Shown here: positions 16,364 through 22,368 of the stretch, in pieces
How positions within the stretch are numbered: position 1 is the first letter of the stretch
How the letters are laid out: each line of letters opens with the position of its first letter
Virus record (IMG/VR): IMGVR_UViG_3300030019_000106
Coordinates: 1 to 34,416 of that record
Source of the DNA: a virus
DNA length: 34,416 nucleotides
Strand: one strand, 5' to 3'
Program-made: the position numbers and the translations under genes
The notes under the pieces: model-generated
The model's input: only the letters and a program-made list of their open reading frames with translations
Told to the model about the DNA's origin: nothing
Database searches by the model: none

Positions 16364-17152
16364 ATGTACAAGTATAATTTGCAAAGAGACTCAGAAGAAG
16401 GAAAATATAAAGACTATATGTTCAAAAATATCGTTAAAGATATTGCGACTCCTAACCCAATAGATTTAAGACCTCAATTTCCACCAATCTATGATCAGAA
16501 AAATCTTGGTGCTTGTCAAAGTTTTGCCGCAGGAAGTATTAAAGAAAGCAATGATGATTGCAAATATAAGTATTCTGAATTATTTCTTTATTACAATGCT
16601 AGGGATGACAAATCCCAAGACACAGGAACTTCTCTCAGACAGGTGCTTGACAGTGGAAGAAAATATGGTATGTGCGAAGATAAATATTGGAAATACATAG
16701 TAGGTAATTTTAGTTTAAGACCACCAACAGAAGCATATGATGATGGACTACTTCATACTTTTAAAACATATTACAGGGCAGTATCAATCGATGAAATAAT
16801 ACAGGCTATGGCTATGGGTTATAAAGTCATGATTGGTATTGAAATATATGAGAGTTTTCAATCAAAGCAGTGTATGAGTACAGGCATAGTCCCGTATCCA
16901 AAGGGTGAATTATTAGGAGGACATGCACTTGATATAGTTTACTCTGAACGTGCTTTGACAGCAACTAAAAAGGTATGTTTCTTTAAACGATTTATGAACA
17001 AACTAAAAGGCGTACAGCCATCAAAAGGCTTCTTCCTTATTAGGAATAGTTGGAATGAGAGCAATGGACTACCTGAAAGTAGGGGACATTATAAAATTTC
17101 ATTTGAGGTGTTCAATGAATTATTGATGGATGCTTGGATAGTAGTGGAATAA
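16364..17152 (+). CDS. Papain-like (C1A) cysteine protease
   Basis: A 262-residue product with the full papain catalytic set in order: Gln45 of the oxyanion hole (IYDQKNLGAC), nucleophile Cys51 (GACQSFAA), His187 (LGGHALDIV) and Asn228 within FLIRNSWN. The DLRPQFPPIYDQ lead-in matches the start of mature C1 proteases, so there is almost no propeptide. No signal peptide or membrane segment is seen. It lies 27 nt after the amidase and just before the holin-like genes, with a GAAAGGTAGGATGAG leader, so it is probably expressed at lysis. Possible roles are cleaving peptide cross-links or host surface proteins, or processing phage proteins. Fold and active site are clear; the substrate is not known. 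Confidence 0.9.
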   Translation: MYKYNLQRDSEEGKYKDYMFKNIVKDIATPNPIDLRPQFPPIYDQKNLGACQSFAAGSIKESNDDCKYKYSELFLYYNARDDKSQDTGTSLRQVLDSGRKYGMCEDKYWKYIVGNFSLRPPTEAYDDGLLHTFKTYYRAVSIDEIIQAMAMGYKVMIGIEIYESFQSKQCMSTGIVPYPKGELLGGHALDIVYSERALTATKKVCFFKRFMNKLKGVQPSKGFFLIRNSWNESNGLPESRGHYKISFEVFNELLMDAWIVVE

Positions 17153-17175
17153 TAATTAGAATAGGAGGAAATAGC

Positions 17176-17541
17176 ATGGCAAATTTATTAGATACGCTTG
17201 ATAAAGCTAAAGAGGTTGTTAATGGCATAAAAGATATATCTACGATTAATAATGAAACAGTAATGAATGTATCGAATGGAGATACTTCTATGGATTCTGC
17301 TGATGAAAACATAGTAGCTGTTCCTATGGTAACTAAATCAGTAACAAATATGCTTTTATGGATAATGGTAGGGTTTACAATAGCCTTATCTATTGCAGGT
17401 GGCATATGCATGATTGTATTCGACAAGGATATTTCAACTGTAATAACTCAACTTATGGGATATACAGTACCAGTGAGTTTAGGTTGTTTGGCGAAAAAAG
17501 GTGTAGAAAACGTTGCAAACACTAAATATTTAGATAAGTAG
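17176..17541 (+). CDS. Small membrane protein, holin-like
   Basis: A 121-residue product starting at ATG 17176, 8 nt after AGGAGG; an in-frame ATG at 17134 inside the protease gene lacks a ribosome binding site. A polar N-terminal half of about 55 residues precedes one clear membrane helix (LLWIMVGFTIALSIAGGICM) and a second weaker one (ITQLMGYTVPVSLGCLA), with a Lys-rich tail. Size, topology and the place downstream of the endolysin fit a holin or holin partner that lets the amidase reach the wall. No holin family is recognised from sequence alone. Confidence 0.65.
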   Translation: MANLLDTLDKAKEVVNGIKDISTINNETVMNVSNGDTSMDSADENIVAVPMVTKSVTNMLLWIMVGFTIALSIAGGICMIVFDKDISTVITQLMGYTVPVSLGCLAKKGVENVANTKYLDK

Positions 17542-17553
17542 GAGGGTAAATAA

Positions 17554-17706
17554 ATGGACTCTAATGTAGCTGCTTTAATATTTATGGCAATGTTGATGGG
17601 TTTCGTGATAATATTCTTTTGGCTTCCTTTTCATGAAGTCAATAAAAACGACTGTCGTAACTGTAGAATTAATTGTAACAATTGTGAATATAGGAGGAGA
17701 AAATAA
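17554..17706 (+). CDS. Tiny membrane protein with four-cysteine tail
   Basis: A 50-residue product. AGGAGGG (17540-17546) overlaps the upstream stop and lies 8 nt before ATG 17554. Residues 3-24 form one membrane helix (ALIFMAMLMGFVIIFFWLPF). The tail is CRNCRINCNNC followed by basic YRRRK, i.e. CxxCxxxxCxxC, which could bind a metal or form disulfides. Its stop region supplies the ribosome binding site of the next gene. It is likely a lysis accessory (holin partner or spanin-like), by context only; no known family is recognised. Confidence 0.7.
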   Translation: MDSNVAALIFMAMLMGFVIIFFWLPFHEVNKNDCRNCRINCNNCEYRRRK

Positions 17707-17709
17707 AGA

Positions 17710-18201
17710 ATGGATAATATTATAAACTTTATAAATCCATACGTGGCTTTAGTAGTATTGGTAGTAGTTGTATTATATGCAGTGGCATTGATCGCAACTA
17801 AAAAGTTTGGACTAACACTAATTCAGACCACAAAAGCTGTCGTTGATCTGATTAGAAAAGGATTAACTGACGCTAAGATAGGCAATGAGCAGTTGTCCAA
17901 TATATTAATGTTGATGAGTCAGGCAATAGTCTACGTCATAGCAATATCTGAATCAGACGACGTAGACGCACAGACAAATGAAGGTTTGCGTTTCGTAAGA
18001 GACATAATTAGGGAATTTGGATATACTGTTACCGATGCAGAACTTGTTATAATAGCAGACGTTTTGAAAATGGCATTCCAAGTTATAAGTTCAATGAACC
18101 TGAAGGTTACTGCATTGAAGGTTAACAAGGATAGAGTTGATGTGGCATCCGTAACAATGATTGCTGCAAAACTTCAGATGAACGAGTATAAATCCAAATA
18201 A
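17710..18201 (+). CDS. Putative LLH-type holin
   Basis: A 163-residue protein with one N-terminal membrane helix (VALVVLVVVVLYAVALIA) and a long soluble helical part. The pattern LRFVRDIIREFGYTVTDAELVIIADVLKMAF resembles the C-terminal region of phage holins of the LLH superfamily (one TM plus a cytoplasmic helical domain with a 'GI-x-VDE-EL-x-ALIEAAV' like segment). The ribosome binding site GGAGGAG lies in the end of the previous gene, 8-10 nt upstream. It is the last gene of the lysis block, and a strong terminator follows at 18236. Family assignment is tentative. Confidence 0.55.
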   Translation: MDNIINFINPYVALVVLVVVVLYAVALIATKKFGLTLIQTTKAVVDLIRKGLTDAKIGNEQLSNILMLMSQAIVYVIAISESDDVDAQTNEGLRFVRDIIREFGYTVTDAELVIIADVLKMAFQVISSMNLKVTALKVNKDRVDVASVTMIAAKLQMNEYKSK

Positions 18202-18211
18202 GTAGCAGGAC

Positions 18212-18240
18212 TTGACAAATAATTAAAACTATGATAATAT
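18212..18240 (+). promoter_or_regulatory. Promoter-like element overlapping a terminator
   Basis: TTGACA (18212-18217) and TAATAT (18235-18240) are 17 nt apart. The -10 box lies inside the 5' arm of the terminator at 18236-18281, so transcripts starting near 18247 would lack most of that arm and escape termination. The next 130 nt (18282-18412) show no gene. Confidence 0.4.
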
Positions 18241-18290
18241 AAAGATAAGGAGATTGACACAAGCTTTCTTATCTTTATATTATTTTTTTT
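18236..18290 (+). terminator. Terminator of the lysis block
   Basis: AATATAAAGATAAG (18236-18249) pairs perfectly with CTTATCTTTATATT (18268-18281), followed by ATTTTTTTT. It lies 35 nt after the last lysis gene. Confidence 0.9.
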
Positions 18291-18412
18291 AAAATGCAAT
18301 AAAATATTGCTTTTATCGTGTTTTTAAAGTTGAAAAATGAAGCAAACAAGAGAATGATTGAGTAAATAAAAGTTGTGAATTGTCTTATAATTTAATATTT
18401 GTTAGATTTTCC

Positions 18413-18441
18413 TTGACAACTGACAATGATATCCATATGAT
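18413..18441 (+). promoter_or_regulatory. Consensus sigma-70/sigma-A promoter for lipoprotein gene
   Basis: TTGACA (18413-18418), a 17-nt spacer and TATGAT (18436-18441) make the best promoter match in the window. The -35 is followed by a direct repeat of TGACAA. It serves the lipoprotein gene that starts at 18492. Confidence 0.8.
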
Positions 18442-18450
18442 AAAATCATA
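18436..18450 (+). promoter_or_regulatory. Possible operator overlapping the -10 box
   Basis: TATGAT-AAA-ATCATA is a perfect 6-3-6 inverted repeat that begins at the -10 box and covers the transcription start region. A repressor bound here would block the lipoprotein promoter. Such short AT palindromes can arise by chance. Confidence 0.35.
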
Positions 18451-18491
18451 CCCATTTTACATAAAAATTAAATATATAGGGGGATTTTATT

Positions 18492-18818
18492 ATGAAAAAG
18501 GTGATCTTTTTAGTTTTGTGTTTGCTGTCCGTAGCTATGTTGTCAGGTTGTGGAGGGGTTAACACCAGTTTAACAAATGGACAACAATTAACATTAACAA
18601 GTAACACACCTGTTGGTTCATCAAAAGAGGATGTAGACAAAATAATTAATTACGTTAAAGCAAATAATGAAAGTGGATTAGAAGAAATGGAATCTACAGG
18701 GGATGCGAGAGTTTTACCTGCGGGAACAACAGTTACAATAGTAAAAATAGGGATAGTTACTGAAATAAAAACAAAGAATGGTGGACAATATTTTGCTCCA
18801 ATAGAAGTTCTTTATTAA
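18492..18818 (+). CDS. Phage-encoded lipoprotein (moron; possible superinfection exclusion)
   Basis: A 108-residue product with a textbook lipoprotein signal: basic MKK, a hydrophobic core (VIFLVLCLLSVAML) and lipobox LSGC at residues 17-20, so the mature protein is lipid-anchored at Cys20 outside the cell membrane. The mature part is a short acidic helix (KEDVDKIINYVKANNE) followed by a small beta domain (GTTVTIVKIGIVTEIKTKNG). The gene has its own promoter, ribosome binding site (GGGGG) and terminator, and lies between the lysis and tail assembly genes. This is the layout of a moron, a gene expressed independently of the phage programme. Known phage lipoproteins (T5 Llp, TP-J34 Ltp) block superinfection at the cell surface; that role here is an inference. 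Confidence 0.85.
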   Translation: MKKVIFLVLCLLSVAMLSGCGGVNTSLTNGQQLTLTSNTPVGSSKEDVDKIINYVKANNESGLEEMESTGDARVLPAGTTVTIVKIGIVTEIKTKNGGQYFAPIEVLY

Positions 18819-18829
18819 CACAGAAAATC

Positions 18830-18862
18830 AAAAAGCATAAGGGGAAAACTCTTATGCTTTTT
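18830..18862 (+). terminator. Terminator of the lipoprotein gene
   Basis: AAAAAGCATAAG (18830-18841) pairs perfectly with CTTATGCTTTTT (18851-18862) around a 9-nt loop. The A and T runs on both sides allow bidirectional action. Confidence 0.9.
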
Positions 18863-18907
18863 ATATATACACTATGACAAATAATTAAAAATAAAAGGAG
18901 AAATAAT

Positions 18908-19435
18908 ATGAAATTATCAGATTTTTTACAGGAAAAGAAAATTGTTTTTGGAGGAGAGTTGCCACATGTTATCAGCCCTTCTTTAGATGGAGAGGTTATA
19001 TTTTACAATTTGGACACCGAAAGAATTAAATTTATAAACGAAAACATAATTCAGAAATTAAATGAAGGCGAAACTAAGGAATCGGTAACATATAAAATGT
19101 TCCCACACTTAGTAGATATTGAGGCTGACGTTACTTTGGAGAAATTTGTAGAGATGCTGAACAACCCACCGAATAATGAGTTCGCAAATGTCGTGAACGA
19201 GCTTTATGATGCTATGGAGAATTTATTTAATAGAGCTGCAACTGTCTCAGAAATACATAAGAAGAATGAAGAAATGCTCAAGAGAATGCCTGAACTAGCA
19301 GTAACTCCTATAAAAACCAAAGAAGAAATTGAAAAGGAATTAATGGCTGAATTAGGTGGATTGATAGAAAACACTCCTGAAAACAAAGCAAGAAGAAAAG
19401 AGATATTTACATATTTGGCTGAATTAGAAGGGTAA
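18908..19435 (+). CDS. Putative tail assembly chaperone
   Basis: A 175-residue, acidic, helix-rich protein. Its place two genes before the tape measure and the segment EFANVVNELYDAMENLF fit the tail chaperone family (lambda gpG slot), which coats the tape measure before tube polymerisation. AAAGGAG lies 9 nt before ATG 18908. The usual programmed frameshift extension (G-GT) was looked for: the following frame has a TGA at 19455 right before the next start, so no fused product is evident. The role is inferred from position and composition. Confidence 0.55.
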   Translation: MKLSDFLQEKKIVFGGELPHVISPSLDGEVIFYNLDTERIKFINENIIQKLNEGETKESVTYKMFPHLVDIEADVTLEKFVEMLNNPPNNEFANVVNELYDAMENLFNRAATVSEIHKKNEEMLKRMPELAVTPIKTKEEIEKELMAELGGLIENTPENKARRKEIFTYLAELEG

Positions 19436-19463
19436 ATAATAATGGAATTGCAGGTGAGTGAAT

Positions 19464-19871
19464 TTGGATTTTCTTGATGATTATTTCAATCTTTCGTTAA
19501 CACAAATTGCGAATACATGTAGGGAAATTTTACAAGAAGCAATACAATCAGAGGTTTATGACAAATATAATCCCACAAAGTATGAAAGAACATACCAGTT
19601 ATTAAACAATGTAAGAGTTGATATTAAAAATGGGTTTACATATGTTTATGTAAACACAGGTAATATGAAATATACATCTAATAGCAAAAGCGGAGAGGAT
19701 TTTACAAGTGCAGTCCCATTCGTTATAAATTATGGACATAATATAAATGGTCAAGGCGGTAAGTTTATGTATGACTACTACCCTTCAAGGGATTATATGA
19801 GAGTAGCCAAAGAAAGAATTGAAAGAGAGCTTGGTGTAACAGTAGAAATTATTAATAATGAATTAGTTTAA
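19464..19871 (+). CDS. Putative minor tail/completion protein (gp10-like pattern)
   Basis: About 135 residues. TTG 19464 is 6 nt after AGGTGA (19452-19457); an in-frame GTG at 19458 touches that site and is less likely, though possible. The order of an N-terminal helical domain, a strand pair (VRVDIKNGFTYVYVNTG), FVINYGHNI and a C-terminal helix (YMRVAKERIERELG) recalls HK97 gp10-like tail completion proteins that end with an amphipathic helix. That family normally lies before the major tail protein, so the location next to the tape measure is unusual and the call is tentative. Confidence 0.5.
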   Translation: MDFLDDYFNLSLTQIANTCREILQEAIQSEVYDKYNPTKYERTYQLLNNVRVDIKNGFTYVYVNTGNMKYTSNSKSGEDFTSAVPFVINYGHNINGQGGKFMYDYYPSRDYMRVAKERIERELGVTVEIINNELV

Positions 19872-19902
19872 AGGAGTGTCGTTTATAGGCACTTCTTTTT
19901 CT
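19870..19902 (+). terminator. Weak terminator before tape measure gene
   Basis: AAAGGAGTG (19870-19878) pairs with CACTTCTTT (19890-19898) with one G-U pair and is followed by TTTCT. Confidence 0.6.
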
Positions 19903-19930
19903 ATTATTTTGAGAAAGGAGTGAAGTATGA

Positions 19931-21498
19931 ATGGCAAGTAATCCTTTACAAGCACTTAAAATTAATCATAATTTTGCAGACGTAAAAGGCGACTTTGATA
20001 GATTAATTGAACATATAAATAGCGTTGCTAAAAATCCGATCAATTTAAATTTGAATTTAACACAGATAAAAACTCAAATGAACGAATTAACCAGTCAAGC
20101 AGCAAAGTTAAGCCAAACCATGAATTCATCTATGGGGAGTTTCGGTGGGAGTAAAACCACTCAGGAATTAGCCAAAATAGAAGGCGAACTCCAAAAGATT
20201 CGTTCTGAATATGATCAAATAGGGAAATATAAGATAGTTCCTCAGTCGTTTGATAAAAATGGAGAATTAAAAAGTTTTATAGTTCAGCTTGAACAAGCCG
20301 AAGGGTTAATGCAGAAAATAAGATACAACAGCATAAGCAAAGATGTAGGTGGAGTAGCAACGCCTTCGGGAGCTTTCAATGTAACAGGGATAACCCAAAC
20401 GGACAATACTGCTGCGGTTGCTGAGAAACAAAGAGTAGCTAACGAAAAAGTAATCACAGACAAAATGAAATTAGAACAACAGGCGGCTGAAACCCAGAAG
20501 AAATATTTAGCAGAAGAATTAGCTGCTGTTGAAGACACAGACGCAAAAGTAGTAGCCTCCAAACAAAAAGCAGTTGCCGAAGAAATGAAGTTAGATGAGG
20601 CTCAAGCCAAAGCTGTAAATAAAGCACTTGATGAAGAGTATGCTCGTAAACAAAAAATGGCTCAACAGACAAGCCTATTAGGTACAAAAGTGGATGACTC
20701 CAAAACGGGGGCATTAAACTACGATGCTTCTACTGCAAGTATAGAAAAATATTTAAAAGCAAACATGGGTTTAAAAGCTTCAATGACAAGCATAAGCGAC
20801 GTTACAGATTCTTACGGAAACAAAATGAAAAAGATAAATTACACAATGGATGAAGGCGGGGGATTTGTCCATAAGTATCAAATGACAATGGATGAAGCTA
20901 CTAAGAGTTCATATAATTTATCAAAAGGCATAGAGAATGTAGGATTGAAAGAGGGTAACTTTACCGCACGTATCAAAAATGCTATTGTTGCGGTTGCTTC
21001 GTTTGCTACTGTAACAACTGCTTTATATGCGGCTGTTCACCAAGTACAAGAGGGCATTTCCCTTGTAAATAACATGAATAAAGCACAGACAAATATTGGA
21101 ATGATCACAGGTATGACATCATCCGAAACTCAACAGTTGACTAAAGATTATTCTGCTTTGGCAGGACAATTACACGAAACAACAGACTCAATTATGACAG
21201 CAAGTGAGGAGTTTTTGAGAGCAGGTAATAGCATAGAAGATACAGCAACATTGCTAAAATCTTCAACAATTATGTCAAAGATCGCAGGACAGACACAAGC
21301 AGAAGCATCACAATCTTTGATAGCTGTACAGAACGCATATGGAATGAATGCAGGAGAAATGATGAATGTCGTTGATAAACTTGTTGCTGTCGATAATATG
21401 AGTGCGACTTCTACTGCTGAATTATCAGGTGCATTAAATAAAAGTGCGTCGTCAGCTCAAACGGCAGGAGTATCATTTGACCAACTGGTATCGTGGAT
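19931..21498 (+). CDS. Tape measure protein, exon 1 of 4
   Basis: The tape measure fills the tail tube and sets its length. The four exons (1568, 122, 158 and 3402 nt) join in frame to 1749 residues. Exon 1 codes for residues 1-522 plus two bases: an N-terminal segment (HNFADVKGDFDRLIEHINSV), a long Ala/Lys/Gln coiled coil (about residues 155-240) and a hydrophobic stretch (AIVAVASFATVTTALYAAV). The start of the conserved TP901-type core follows (IMTASEEFLRAGNSIEDTA). The exon ends ..QLVSW-AT at 21498. Unspliced, the frame runs NTPVPLFSNK to a stop at 21530, which mimics a truncated gene. ATG 19931 follows AAAGGAG by 10 nt. A tail of roughly 0.26 micrometre would be expected if the usual 0.15 nm per residue holds. 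Confidence 0.9.
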
Positions 21499-21804
21499 TA
21501 ATACACCAGTCCCTCTATTTAGTAATAAATAGATGATAAGTTGGCTTCTATCGGGAAAACACCAAAGACAGGTCAATTCCGAGGATAAGATTAGCATATG
21601 TTTTATGCTAAAATCCGTAACGACTCAGCATCATAATGGTAACATTATGGTCACGCCAACCTTCCATAAATATGGAAGATGATAGAGTCTACTCTGCACT
21701 AATAGTCTATTTTAAAAAGGTGCAGAATTAGGAAGAAATTCCTAATCGCCATAAGATATTTGTGGTCAGTAGGTAATTGAAAAATTATTGAAAGTAATAG
21801 AATG
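21499..21804 (+). ncRNA. Group I intron A in tape measure gene, no ORF
   Basis: A 306-nt intron. P1: exon GGAT (21495-21498) pairs with GTCC (21509-21512). P10: exon 2 TGGT pairs with ACCA directly 5' of that GTCC. P7: GACTC (21622-21626, in CCGTAACGACTC) with GAGTC (21685-21689, in GATAGAGTC). It ends GAATG with the terminal G at 21804. Splicing joins SW-I-GTVSSVTRQSA in frame, and both guide pairings agree with this. Confidence 0.92.
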
Positions 21805-21926
21805 TGGTACAGTTAGTTCGGTTACAAGACAAAGTGCATCAACAATAGGTGCAGGATTTAATAGTATATTTGCAAGGTTTCAATCAGTAAAAGAAGGAAA
21901 AGAGTTCGATCCCGACAACCAACCCT
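21805..21926 (+). CDS. Tape measure protein, exon 2 of 4
   Basis: A 122-nt exon. It completes the split Ile codon, then reads GTVSSVTRQSASTIGAGF, NSIFARFQSVKEGKE and FDPDNQP, and leaves one base (T) for the next codon. This is the conserved central core of TP901-family tape measures. It has no start or ribosome binding site and cannot be an independent gene. Confidence 0.9.
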
Positions 21927-22210
21927 TAAATGTGAGGGGCATAGTAGCATAATAAATAAACTACTATGAAAATTTTCTCTTATATACGACGAAGTGCCAG
22001 TGATGGTTAACGTCTTGGAAGATATAAAAACATTTATATCGCCAACAACGACTTATCGAGAAAAGCCTATTCCAAAGATAGGCATGTAAAAGTCTGAACT
22101 CACGCAATAATCTAATAATGAAACGTGAGAGGAATGGTCGGTATGAAATAATTACCTAAAGAAGAACCATTCCCGCCTATATATCTATAGGTCATAAAAG
22201 TAACAGAATG
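21927..22210 (+). ncRNA. Group I intron B in tape measure gene, no ORF
   Basis: A 284-nt intron. P1: exon CCCT (21923-21926) pairs with GGGG (21936-21939); a site one base later (CCCTT with GAGGG) has 5 pairs but no in-frame 3' partner. P7: GACT (22050-22053, in CCAACAACGACT) with AGTC (22091-22094). The 3' end is AAAGTAACAGAATG, with G at 22210, almost the same as in introns A and C. The join gives NQP-L-NNVEKALNRVG. P10 is weak, so an alternative phase-0 pair (after AAT 21931, before AAT 22213), adding one Asn, cannot be excluded. Confidence 0.87.
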
Positions 22211-22368
22211 TGAATAATGTCGAGAAAGCACTAAATAGAGTCGGTATTGCAATGAGGTCGGACAAAGATACATTTAAAGACTTCAATAGTATATTAAATG
22301 AGGTATCAGGAAATTGGGGTAAATATACCGACGTTGAAAAAGCAGAAGTAGCAACCGCAATCGCAGGT
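22211..22368 (+). CDS. Tape measure protein, exon 3 of 4
   Basis: A 158-nt exon coding NNVEKALNRVGIAMRSDKD, TFKDFNSILNEVSGNWGKYT and DVEKAEVATAIAG, the most conserved stretch of the TP901-type core. It ends at GGT (22368), where the joined frame has phase 0. Reading on unspliced would give KMCA and a stop. Confidence 0.92.

Noticed and set aside
18908-19871. Programmed frameshift between chaperone-like gene and the next
   Set aside because: A TGA at 19455-19457 precedes the second start and no convincing slippery site or overlapping frame is seen.
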